The notes beneath the pieces were generated by a model that was given only the letters and a program-made list of their open reading frames with translations, had not been told where the DNA came from and did not search any database. This document shows, one piece after another, positions 1 to 7,966 of a stretch of 35,081 bases of DNA. The translations under genes and the position numbers were made by a program. Numbering within the stretch: position 1 is the stretch's first letter; the number at the start of each line of letters is the position of its first letter. The stretch comes from an uncultured Pirellulaceae bacterium (GTDB taxonomy: Bacteria; Planctomycetota; Planctomycetia; Pirellulales; Pirellulaceae): positions 1 to 35,081 of the forward strand of contig CALCJM010000172.1 in NCBI GenBank assembly GCA_937967505.1, read 5' to 3'.

Positions 1-208
1 TGCAACACATCATCAATATCAATATTTGACCTTTCAAGAATTAACTCGGCCGAATTCGTTCACGCTCCAGCATGTCGATGGTTCGCAGGCAGCGTTCCAC
101 CGCTGGCGAAGGGTGTCACTTGCGCTCCACCGTCTGGCGACGGTAGCTACGTTGGTCGCTGCGTTTTGTGCAGTGCGTCGTGGATATCTAGGTTTGACCT
201 TTTAGAAA
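1..208. other. Repeat-bearing intergenic DNA at the left edge
   Basis: I see no convincing gene here. The stretch holds two kinds of repeat. One is a pair of similar 22-bp units about 30 bp apart (92-113 and 122-143). The other is an imperfect duplicate of the DNA around the stop codon of the neighbouring TolC-like gene (about 15-48 against about 182-216). A short palindrome GTAGCTAC lies at 143-150. The piece is cut by the window edge, so an upstream gene end cannot be excluded. Confidence 0.5.
92..143. repeat. Two imperfect 22-bp direct repeats, 30-bp period
   Basis: Unit A (92-113) reads GCGTTCCACCGCTGGCGAAG.. and unit B (122-143) reads GCGCTCCACCGTCTGGCGAC... They share most positions, allowing a one-base slip. 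Two copies only and no spacer/array structure, so this is not CRISPR. It may belong to a dispersed intergenic repeat family, which a genome-wide search would show. Confidence 0.5.
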
Positions 209-3085
209 TTACTCGAAATCCAGTGGTGTTGCGGTTTCCGCGCGGGGCGGTTCCAGCAATGGTTGCAGCAATCCGGATCGAGGTTCGTCCCTCTTCTGTG
301 CTTCCTGCTCCGACGGTCCAGCCGGTTCAATTGCAGTCTCTGTCTCCGTGGAAGATGCCGTTGCCTCATCGAGAACCGAGACGCCTCGTGAGGCTTGCGG
401 AGCATCCTCCGCCGGATAGATTCTGTCGCAGAAATCACACTCGTCGTCGATGCCAAAGACGACCGCCGCACGGATGCCAACCGAGCTATCAAATGAGCCG
501 GGATCAATCCATTGCCCCGCTGGATCCAACTGCATCGTCCCCATGTCAAAATCCAAGCTCCGGCGAAGCACCTCGTATTGCACCCAAGATTGCACGTACT
601 GGTTTTGCACAGCGTTCAGACCGTTGATGGCTTGAGAGAGGTCACGCGCGGTCGTTTGGCCAAATGAATTCTGGGCCCCGAATCGTGGAGGCGCTTCCAG
701 ACGGAAACGCGAAAGCTCCACCGCATCGATATTGACCTGAATGCTCTGGCGGTTCAGTTCAAACAGCACCTTGTTCCGGTCAATATTGCGAATAATCAAC
801 CGCAGATTACGGCTGACATCGTCCTCAAACTGATAGAACGCTCGTCGCTCCTGTTGATAGGTGATCAACGCCTCGCGATACTCGTTGCGTTCGAACTGCC
901 TTACGATTGGTGCATCAAACCGCAATCCGGCTCGCAATTGTCCCGTTTCGTATCGAAACGAGAACGGGTTGTCGCTGGCGGTCCCAATGTCTCCCTCGAA
1001 TACCAGATCCACCTGTGACTCCAGTTGATCGGCGACAAATTCGATCTGCCGCCAACGGTCTACCAAGCCAGCCCTCGCGTTCATCCAGTCACGGCGAAAA
1101 CAACGGGCGATCTCAAATGCGTGATCCGAGTCGATTTCGACCGTCTCGATCTCGATCGCGTTGGATCGCGCTTCTGACTGAATCAATGCCAGCTCCAGAA
1201 TCGTGCCATCGAGTTCGGTCAGCAGATCTGGTGTCCGTCGTCGAAACGTCGATTTGACAAGATTGGCCACTTCCGTGCTGTCCAGATCAGCAGATTCTTC
1301 TTCCAGAGATTCCAGTTGACGCTGCAACTGATCCAGCCCCGTTGTAATCCGCGACAAACGCCGTCCAACCGAACGTTTGTCATCAGGGTTGTCCAGATAA
1401 CGGGCCAGTGTCTGTGCCTGTGGGATCGATTCAGCGCTGAACACCTCCGGCTCAACCTCCGAAGGGAGCTTTCCGCTGGCGATATCGCGACGCAGTTTTT
1501 TCAGATACGCCAGCCGTGCCGGTCGCAATGTGTCCAGTTTTTCAATGTCGCCTTTCACCGCGCTGACATCTTCCTGTTGAACCATTTTCGCCATGGCAAC
1601 GGATTGCCGAATCAGTGGCTCGAGTTCCAACGCGCGATCAACAATCAGTTTTTTAAACCGGGAATTGAACTGTTCGTCCGACACCGCATCATTGGCAGTG
1701 GCATCATCGCCTGTCGTATCATCATCCTCCCCGGCGGCTAGCCGCGCGTCCCATTTCTTGTCCAATTCAACCAGTTCGTCGATGATTTCGCCAACCTCAA
1801 TACGTAATTTGCTGATGTCCGACAGCCTGACGCTGATGGAGTCGCCGATGATTTTGAAGCGGTCCAGCAGCGGATCCTCAATCACCACATTCAGATACGG
1901 CGGCAGGCCCAGTGACTGTTTGAACTGATCAAGGTCCGTTTGAAAATTGACTTTCGCGTTCAACAGGTTCTGCTGTTGCTGAAAAACGGTTGCTTCGAAT
2001 TGCCGTACCTGCAACCGGTCGATGCGATCTTCGTCGTAAAATGTGCGAAACTGTTCCAGTACACCTTCGAGCAGTCGCAGATTAAATTCGAGGTTACGAA
2101 TTTGCTGTTGCTGTTGTAGCAAACCGAAGTAACCGCCGGCCTGCAGGCTTGCTCCCGCAGCCAAAGCGGGAAAATTCCCCAGACGGTTGGGGCCCGCTCC
2201 GGGATTTCTTCCGGTGGCGATTTGCAAATAGAACCCGCGCCGGAAACGTTCGAACTGCCTGATGTTGGCCAGCAGTGTACGTTCGGACTGGGTCAGCGAT
2301 TCCATGATTCGCTCGCGCCCCGCACCGCGCAACAGCGGCTGGATGATTGAAAAATCGAACAGCCCGCTGGCAGATTGCGTGTTGTTGCCGGCCAGATTCC
2401 ACATCAGCGTATTGGCCAGCCCCGCCGTGAAGGTCGCTCCCGTGATGCCCAGTCGCTGGAAATCAATGCCGCCGCTGTTGACACCCAGCGCACCGGAAAG
2501 GTTGGTCGCCGACCTGCCGCCGGGATTGCGAAACCGACCGGAAGTGGAAATAAACTTGTTAAACCCCGCAAACAGTTGCGTGTCAAATCCGAAGCGCTGA
2601 AGGCTGACATCAAGCGCTGACAGATACAGCGTTTCGCGTTGCTGCTGGAACTGTGGGGAATGCAACAGGGCCAGTTCGCAAGCGCGTTCCAGCGACAGAA
2701 TCGACCGCCCCCTTCTATCGACGGGCAAATAGGCCAACCATCGTGGGTTTTCAACCACATCGGTGTCGCCGTTGGCATGCCAGTGGGGAAATCCCGATCG
2801 TCCATCAACGCGATGCATCAGTTGGTGGGACGTGGGATCATCGGGCGGCAGCGGCGCGTGATCCTCGGAAAACGGATTGAACATGCGCGACTGCGGATCG
2901 ATATCCACGCGTCCATCAGCCGACGCCCAACGCGCATCGATAGCCTTCTCCAACACCAAACGGTTGGCTTCGGCGTCGGCCTGGCGGCGATAAAAGCTGC
3001 GATGGCAACCGGCGATCATCACACATTGGACGACCACCAGCACCGCCAATATCCATTGGCAGCAACTGCGGTATTTTTGGGTCAC
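209..3085 (-). CDS. TolC-like outer-membrane efflux lipoprotein
   Basis: Probable outer-membrane channel component of a type I secretion or efflux system. I chose the GTG at 3085 because an AAGGAG Shine-Dalgarno lies five bases ahead (3091-3096); a longer reading from 3151 has no such site. From this start the protein is about 958 residues and opens with a lipoprotein signal whose lipobox is IAGC (Cys27). Long helical segments rich in Gln/Arg/Leu follow. The C-terminal half holds the OEP-like pattern of long helices leading into a beta stretch (from about residue 680, around RRDWMNARAG and LVFEGDIG). It is about twice the length of classical TolC (roughly 450-500 residues). The extra length includes an acidic Asp-rich insert (near EDDDTTGDD) and coiled-coil segments. 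It stands alone, with no ABC or RND partner beside it; the HlyD-type adaptor of this window is 25 kb away. Family assignment is good; the transported substrate is unknown. Confidence 0.75.
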   Translation of the reverse strand: MTQKYRSCCQWILAVLVVVQCVMIAGCHRSFYRRQADAEANRLVLEKAIDARWASADGRVDIDPQSRMFNPFSEDHAPLPPDDPTSHQLMHRVDGRSGFPHWHANGDTDVVENPRWLAYLPVDRRGRSILSLERACELALLHSPQFQQQRETLYLSALDVSLQRFGFDTQLFAGFNKFISTSGRFRNPGGRSATNLSGALGVNSGGIDFQRLGITGATFTAGLANTLMWNLAGNNTQSASGLFDFSIIQPLLRGAGRERIMESLTQSERTLLANIRQFERFRRGFYLQIATGRNPGAGPNRLGNFPALAAGASLQAGGYFGLLQQQQQIRNLEFNLRLLEGVLEQFRTFYDEDRIDRLQVRQFEATVFQQQQNLLNAKVNFQTDLDQFKQSLGLPPYLNVVIEDPLLDRFKIIGDSISVRLSDISKLRIEVGEIIDELVELDKKWDARLAAGEDDDTTGDDATANDAVSDEQFNSRFKKLIVDRALELEPLIRQSVAMAKMVQQEDVSAVKGDIEKLDTLRPARLAYLKKLRRDIASGKLPSEVEPEVFSAESIPQAQTLARYLDNPDDKRSVGRRLSRITTGLDQLQRQLESLEEESADLDSTEVANLVKSTFRRRTPDLLTELDGTILELALIQSEARSNAIEIETVEIDSDHAFEIARCFRRDWMNARAGLVDRWRQIEFVADQLESQVDLVFEGDIGTASDNPFSFRYETGQLRAGLRFDAPIVRQFERNEYREALITYQQERRAFYQFEDDVSRNLRLIIRNIDRNKVLFELNRQSIQVNIDAVELSRFRLEAPPRFGAQNSFGQTTARDLSQAINGLNAVQNQYVQSWVQYEVLRRSLDFDMGTMQLDPAGQWIDPGSFDSSVGIRAAVVFGIDDECDFCDRIYPAEDAPQASRGVSVLDEATASSTETETAIEPAGPSEQEAQKRDEPRSGLLQPLLEPPRAETATPLDFE

Positions 3086-3579
3086 ACCTTCTCCTTGGGC
3101 TGTCGCGCGTGCGGGATTGGCGCGACAACGGAGCCTGCGTTCACGGGGCAAATCGTTGCCATTGTGAAGATAAACGGGTTACTCCGCAGAATCCGGTATT
3201 TCCAGTTTTCGGGATCGTAGCGGATGTAACTTGAAGGTTTGTCCTTATTAGATCGATCACTCCCCAAAAAAAGACAATCTCAAAGGCAATGTCCCGATCG
3301 GGCCGATAGCAAGACGAGGCGGATAAACGGCCCAATTTATCGTCAAAGTTGACTAAAATCCGCATGTGATCCGGTTAGAATCCGCATCGCGAATGTATTA
3401 TTGGATGGCTGCGATTGGTCGGAGAGGTCTTCGACATACTTCGAGTCGTCTTGGAGCCCCCGGGCAGGTACGGGGCATCACTCCGTACCCCGGACTGCAC
3501 AGCACCTGCTTGCACTAACTTGTTTGCAGCGATACTTGCTTGCACTAAATCAAAACCAACATCAGACCGGTATCGGCAT
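3086..3579. other. Divergent intergenic control region
   Basis: About 490 bp between two divergently read genes. It contains a palindrome CCCGATCGGG (3293-3302) and an inverted repeat GGTACGG/CCGTACC with a 9-base loop (3467-3473, 3483-3489). Two copies of TTGCACTAA lie close to the 3580 start. A weak promoter-like pair (TTGCAC at 3510, GATACT at 3531, 15-base gap) is the best I can offer for the plus-strand gene. No gene is convincing here. Confidence 0.4.
3091..3096 (-). promoter_or_regulatory. Ribosome binding site deciding the TolC-like start
   Basis: On the minus strand AAGGAG lies five bases before GTG at 3085. This is one of the few strong Shine-Dalgarno sites in the window. It argues against the in-frame start at 3151. 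Confidence 0.7.
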
Positions 3580-5364
3580 ATGATTTTGTACATTATCTTT
3601 GGATTGATCTTTCTGGCGCTGATCGTGATTGCGATCCTGTCCTCGAAAGAACTGCATTGGGTCAATTCACTGATTCTGATTTTTCTATTCCTGTCTACTG
3701 CTGCGGCATCGATGGGCATGGCCGGTGTTTTGCACAAGCGTACCAAAGCGGTTACCAAGCTGAACAAGATTGAGCAACAGCTGGAAAAAACCCGGGACGA
3801 CTACAACAAAGCAGTTTTTGGAGATGCCGACGCCATTGGTTTTGGGAAGAAATCCCTGCGTGCTCTGAGCGCCCAACTGGACCTGTTGCAGGTCGGTCGT
3901 GGTCGTGTGTGGAACGGTGGCAAGGTAGTCTCTGGCGACGGGGCGTGGACTTACACCTTTGCCGATGCTGTTCCCGAAGGTGGTGAGAATCAGCTGTCCA
4001 CACTCGAAGAGATCGAGGTCCACGTGTTCAGCGAACAGGCGCGTACCTTCAAAACTTCCGCCGGCGACGCGCAAGTTGTGATTCCGGTCAATTACGTTGG
4101 CAAGTTCCGAATTACCGAAGCCACGCGCGAGGCGTTTCAGCTGGAACCGGTTCGTATTGTCAATCCCGAAGAAGCTGCTCAACCGACAGCGACCTGGAGT
4201 GTGTTTGAGAAAATGCCGCTGGACCGCCGCGGATCCTTCAAAGACGCCCTTGCCGCAATCAACCCGGACTTCAACGTCAACGAGATGGCGATCGGCGACT
4301 TCCGTCGCATTCTGGAAACGCAATTCCTGCCAGCCGACAACTTTCCGTTCGACGCTGACTCAATCGAGTATGAAAAACTGATCGATCGATACGCTTTTGA
4401 TGGACGCTCATTGGGACAGATTGAAAAATGGGTGGAAAGCCAGATCAACAGTGGCAATCGCAAGTCGGGCGCTTTTCAACCGCGCCCCGAAGAGGTCCAC
4501 ATCAAGTACCGCTTCAACAAAGAGTCTGGCGAATACACTGTCGATGCCGATGGAAATCTGGACACTGACGGAGCGTTCACGCCGCTGGGGCTGGCGATCG
4601 CACGCAATCTGCACGTGGGATCCAAAGTCAAATTCAAGGAGAATGAAGAAGTCATTATCGATTCACTGACGGCTGCCGGTTACGACCGTGACGGCACGCA
4701 GATCGAACCGTTTTCCAGTTCGGCCGACGTGACCGAGATCGACCGCCTGTACATCCGCAAGAACCGCGATTTCCCCTACTTGTTTGCCCGTCTGGCCGAC
4801 CGTGGCCTGCAGCGACGTGAAAACGTGGTGGATCGCAAACAGGACAACAACCTGTACGATACGGCCATCTCAAAAAACCTGGCCCAGCAAATTCAGGAAC
4901 GCACACGAATCCAGAGCGCCTTGGAATTCGACAACCGAAACCTTGAAAGTGACCGCGATACGATTATTGCGATGGAAACCCGTCGTCAGCAGGAAGTCGA
5001 AGCAATGCAGGAGAAGATCGAACAACTGGAGGCACGGCAAGAAGCCTTGCGCAACCGACTTGGCGTGATCAGCCGTAAAACCTTGCTTGGCTCCGGTACG
5101 ACTCCGGTCAGCGCAGGAACCTCCGAAACGGTTTCTCAGCCTGTCAATATTGGACCATCCGCAAACATCAGCCAGCCCTCGACAGCGACAACGATCGATA
5201 CCCTGAGTGTCCCGTCAGGCATCATCACCAATACCACCGAGCGTTCCTTGCCGCCGATCGTGCGCCCTGCCGAGGTGTCGCGCGAGGGGATCGTTTTGCC
5301 GCAGGGCGTTCCCACCACGGTGATCGATCAAGATATTGAGTTCGAGACATTTGAATCAAACTAG
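3580..5364 (+). CDS. Unknown two-TM protein with C-terminal coiled coil
   Basis: I do not recognise the family. The ATG at 3580 was chosen because the protein then begins directly with a hydrophobic segment (residues 2-20), followed by a second (27-49). Upstream in-frame codons to 3415 read like non-coding DNA. After the membrane hairpin comes a short helix, a mixed alpha/beta region of about 350 residues, a coiled coil rich in Gln/Glu/Arg at roughly 432-495, and a Ser/Thr/Pro-rich tail. The total is 594 residues. With both TMs at the N-terminus, the large part lies on one side of the membrane. It precedes the rhomboid gene by 235 bp on the same strand. The product may be lineage-restricted; no enzymatic motif is visible. 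Confidence 0.7.
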   Translation: MILYIIFGLIFLALIVIAILSSKELHWVNSLILIFLFLSTAAASMGMAGVLHKRTKAVTKLNKIEQQLEKTRDDYNKAVFGDADAIGFGKKSLRALSAQLDLLQVGRGRVWNGGKVVSGDGAWTYTFADAVPEGGENQLSTLEEIEVHVFSEQARTFKTSAGDAQVVIPVNYVGKFRITEATREAFQLEPVRIVNPEEAAQPTATWSVFEKMPLDRRGSFKDALAAINPDFNVNEMAIGDFRRILETQFLPADNFPFDADSIEYEKLIDRYAFDGRSLGQIEKWVESQINSGNRKSGAFQPRPEEVHIKYRFNKESGEYTVDADGNLDTDGAFTPLGLAIARNLHVGSKVKFKENEEVIIDSLTAAGYDRDGTQIEPFSSSADVTEIDRLYIRKNRDFPYLFARLADRGLQRRENVVDRKQDNNLYDTAISKNLAQQIQERTRIQSALEFDNRNLESDRDTIIAMETRRQQEVEAMQEKIEQLEARQEALRNRLGVISRKTLLGSGTTPVSAGTSETVSQPVNIGPSANISQPSTATTIDTLSVPSGIITNTTERSLPPIVRPAEVSREGIVLPQGVPTTVIDQDIEFETFESN

Positions 5365-5415
5365 CCACCCCGCAACCCGGCGAATCTCGCCAGAACGTGG
5401 ACAGCACTCTCTAAA

Positions 5416-5455
5416 GCGGCCCACCCTCCAGTGGCGCGGCCCACCCTCCAGTGGC
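5416..5455. repeat. Exact 20-bp tandem duplication
   Basis: GCGGCCCACCCTCCAGTGGC occurs twice back to back (5416-5435 and 5436-5455), with no mismatch, in the intergenic stretch before the rhomboid gene. Confidence 0.9.
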
Positions 5456-5599
5456 GTCCGTTCCGGAAAATATGACGGAGAATTTCTTTTTTCCGATCCA
5501 TACTGGTAGAATTCCCGCAACGGTCGGCGACGGTCGATAGTAAATCTTGCGGCGATCACTTTTCCATCGCCAATTCCCTGACACCGGAAACCAATCGAC

Positions 5600-6496
5600 A
5601 TGGGTTTTGAGGATCGAGACTATTCCAGAAACACTGCACCCGGCGGCGGGCTGGCCCGGTATTCGATGATTACGATCTTGATCGCAATCAACGTGATTGT
5701 GTTTGTGGCTGATTCCTTCACCGCCAAAGACGTTGTCCAGACGCCTGACGGCGCAATTTTTGTGTTGGGGCACTGGCTGACCAAACAACTGGCGCTCGGT
5801 ACCGAATACTGGTTTCTGCCCTGGACATGGCTGACGCACGGATTTGCCCATGCTTCGATCGACACAAAAATTGGCATTTGGCACATTGCCGGCAACATGC
5901 TGACACTGTTTTTTCTAGGGCGTCCGATCGAACAACGGCTGGGTCGTTGGGAGTTTTTGAAATTCTATCTACTGGCGATTCTGGCCGGTGGTGCCGGATT
6001 CTTTCTGGTGAAACTGTTAACGGGCTGGCCAGCATCGTCGGTACTGGGAGCATCGGGAGCCGTGTCCGCTGTCGTGGCCCTGTTCATTTTTTACTACCCC
6101 CGACAGACGTTGTTGATTTGGGGAGTGCTGCCAATTCCGGCGTGGCTGTTGGGGATTATTATGCTGCTGATGAACCTGCAATATGCCCTCGATCCTGCCA
6201 GCAATATTTCCTGGGAGGCACACATTGCCGGTGCCGCCTTTGGCGCGGCCTATTTCTGGCTTGGGTGGAATTTCTCGCAACTACGTTTGCCGCAGCGCGT
6301 CGCCAATCTCATGTCCGGCGCGCCAGCATTACGAGTCCACCATCCGGACTCCGCAGGGCCCGATGAAAGGCTAAGCCAGCAAGCCGACGCGATCCTCGAA
6401 AAGATCAACACGCACGGAGAGGCAAGCCTGACATCGCGCGAGCGTAAGTTGCTCAAAAGGTACAGCGAAATGGTGCGCCAACAGCGACAGCAATAA
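5600..6496 (+). CDS. Rhomboid-family intramembrane serine protease
   Basis: Cleaves transmembrane substrates within the bilayer. The 298-residue protein has about six hydrophobic segments. The catalytic pair is visible: Ser152 in LGASGAVSA and His208 in WEAHIAGAAFG. The oxyanion-side element HIAGN is at 95-99 (Asn99), and a large loop with WLTHGFAHA (about 77-85) follows the first TM. The C-terminal cytosolic tail (from about 228) ends in a charged helix. Length and order fit bacterial GlpG/YqgP-like rhomboids, and all key residues are present. The substrate is unknown; the single-pass proteins encoded just downstream are plausible candidates by proximity only. No strong Shine-Dalgarno is visible before the ATG. 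A hairpin at 6541-6567 may end the transcript. Confidence 0.92.
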   Translation: MGFEDRDYSRNTAPGGGLARYSMITILIAINVIVFVADSFTAKDVVQTPDGAIFVLGHWLTKQLALGTEYWFLPWTWLTHGFAHASIDTKIGIWHIAGNMLTLFFLGRPIEQRLGRWEFLKFYLLAILAGGAGFFLVKLLTGWPASSVLGASGAVSAVVALFIFYYPRQTLLIWGVLPIPAWLLGIIMLLMNLQYALDPASNISWEAHIAGAAFGAAYFWLGWNFSQLRLPQRVANLMSGAPALRVHHPDSAGPDERLSQQADAILEKINTHGEASLTSRERKLLKRYSEMVRQQRQQ

Positions 6497-6540
6497 CCAA
6501 TCCGGGCCTTTCTCCACCGACGCCATCGCCGTGCGGGATG

Positions 6541-6567
6541 CTAGGAGGCGCTAATTGGCCTCCCTAG
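6541..6567 (+). terminator. Hairpin after rhomboid gene, no T-run
   Basis: CTAGGAGGC pairs with GGCCTCCCTAG around a short AT-rich loop, with one bulged G. No T tract follows, so intrinsic termination is uncertain. It lies between the rhomboid stop and the promoter of the GTPase gene and may separate the two transcripts. Confidence 0.4.
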
Positions 6568-6570
6568 AGT

Positions 6571-6599
6571 TTGAGTTCCATGTATTGACCCGCTATACT
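6571..6599 (+). promoter_or_regulatory. Sigma70-like promoter for the GTPase/GAP1 gene run
   Basis: TTGAGT (6571-6576), 17 bases, then TATACT (6594-6599). Predicted transcription start is near 6606, about 30 bases before the TTG at 6638. It is among the best promoter matches in the window. Confidence 0.55.
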
Positions 6600-6637
6600 A
6601 ATTAAGTCTCTCTTCCCCAGCCCTGCGGTATTTTGCT

Positions 6638-7930
6638 TTGGATGCTAAAAACGTAACAACCGAATTGCTCAGCAAGGCGATTTGCCCCAATTGCTGGACC
6701 GAGTTCGCAGTTGAAGATGTCAAATGGATTTCCGCACACGAAGATCTGCTGGGAGATTATCGGGCAGGTCCGGATTCCAACCAGCGTTTTCGGCCCACAC
6801 GATTCGATGTGCACGGCAACGCCGTTGATGTCAAAGGACTAAGCTGCCAGGACCTGAGCTGCCCCAACTGCCATCTGAAGATTCCCCGATCCGTGTTGGT
6901 CTTCCGGTCGTTCTTCGTATCGATCGCCGGCACACCGTCATGTGGCAAGTCGTTTTACCTGGCGGCGATGGTCTGGAAGATGCGACAATCGTTTCCCAAA
7001 ATGTTCAAACTGCTGGTATCCGACTCTGATGGGGAATGCAATAAAATCCTTAACAGCTACGAAGACCAGCTGTTCTTTTCATCGGACAAATCCGGTTTGG
7101 TGAAACTGGCCAAAACCGATGTCACCGGCGACTGGTATTCGGTCGTTCAATATGCCGACCAGGCGGTGACCTACCCCAAGCCATTCTATTTTGACATGCG
7201 ACCGGCTGAAGACCATTTCAACGCCGATCAAACCCGTAAACTTTCCCGGCTGTTGTGCGTCTATGACAATGCGGGCGAATCGTTCCTGCCTGGAGCCGAT
7301 ACGGTGGCCAATCCCGTGACGCGTCACCTAGGAATTGCCCAAGCGTGGCTGTTCTGTTTTGACCCGACTCAGGATCCACGTTTCCGACGCGCACTCTCCG
7401 GCAAAAGTGACGACCACCAGGTCAACGACAGTCCCGTCACCGCACGACAGGAATCGGTACTCAACGAGATGATCAACCGGATCCGCAAGCACAGCGATCT
7501 GGGCCTGAAAGACAAAACCAATCGCCCGCTGATCATTGTCTGTACAAAATTCGACGCCTGGGAAAAGCTCTTTGGCGAACTGCCATCGCCGTGGGTTCAG
7601 TCTCCCAAATCCGGCTGTCACGTGCTGAACATGGATCAGATCGAACTGGTGTCGGACAAACTGAAAGAGATTCTGAACCAGTTGTGTCCGGAACTGGTTT
7701 CGGCGTCTCAATCCATCTCGGATTTGGTCTACTTCGTCCCGGTCAGTGCCACGGGCGATTCCCCTGTCAAAGATCCACGTTCGGGCGACTACCGGGTACG
7801 CGCTGACTTTATTGAACCGCTATGGTGCGAGGTGCCTGTCCTGCTGGCGATGGCTCACCGGGCCCCGAAATTGGTCAAGGCCGCCCGCACCAATGACACC
7901 GGAGCCGGCACCAAACCACGGGCGCGCTAA
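6638..7930 (+). CDS. Zinc-ribbon TRAFAC-type GTPase (double-GTPase 2-like)
   Basis: Likely GTP-binding switch protein. Start is TTG at 6638, preceded only by a stop codon (6599-6601) and a CTG in frame; there is no clear Shine-Dalgarno. The N-terminus has two CPNC knuckles (Cys16/19 and Cys75/78), which could form one zinc ribbon. GTPase motifs in order are: P-loop GTPSCGKS (98-105, Lys104), a DxxG-type DNAGE (210-214), TKFD (303-306) in place of NKxD, and SATG near 370 as the G5 element. The region from 130 to 200 shows no clear switch I, which is usual for divergent members. Length (430) and the P-loop variant fit the double-GTPase 2 group found beside GAP1 proteins in bacterial conflict/signalling loci. 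The next gene, 36 bp downstream, encodes such a GAP1-like protein. The GTPase fold is solid; the exact subfamily is my recollection. Confidence 0.8.
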   Translation: MDAKNVTTELLSKAICPNCWTEFAVEDVKWISAHEDLLGDYRAGPDSNQRFRPTRFDVHGNAVDVKGLSCQDLSCPNCHLKIPRSVLVFRSFFVSIAGTPSCGKSFYLAAMVWKMRQSFPKMFKLLVSDSDGECNKILNSYEDQLFFSSDKSGLVKLAKTDVTGDWYSVVQYADQAVTYPKPFYFDMRPAEDHFNADQTRKLSRLLCVYDNAGESFLPGADTVANPVTRHLGIAQAWLFCFDPTQDPRFRRALSGKSDDHQVNDSPVTARQESVLNEMINRIRKHSDLGLKDKTNRPLIIVCTKFDAWEKLFGELPSPWVQSPKSGCHVLNMDQIELVSDKLKEILNQLCPELVSASQSISDLVYFVPVSATGDSPVKDPRSGDYRVRADFIEPLWCEVPVLLAMAHRAPKLVKAARTNDTGAGTKPRAR

Positions 7931-7966
7931 CCAACTACTCCGATCATCAACCTGGAACAGGCAGTC

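Noticed and set aside
166..627. Plus-strand ORF opposite the end of the TolC-like gene
   Set aside because: Arg/Pro-rich product, antisense to a well-supported gene, no ribosome site. Similar long antisense frames at 1316-1741 and 2639-3220 were dropped for the same reason.
5416..5455. Possible CRISPR array
   Set aside because: Two copies are directly adjacent with no spacer; no cas genes are in the window.
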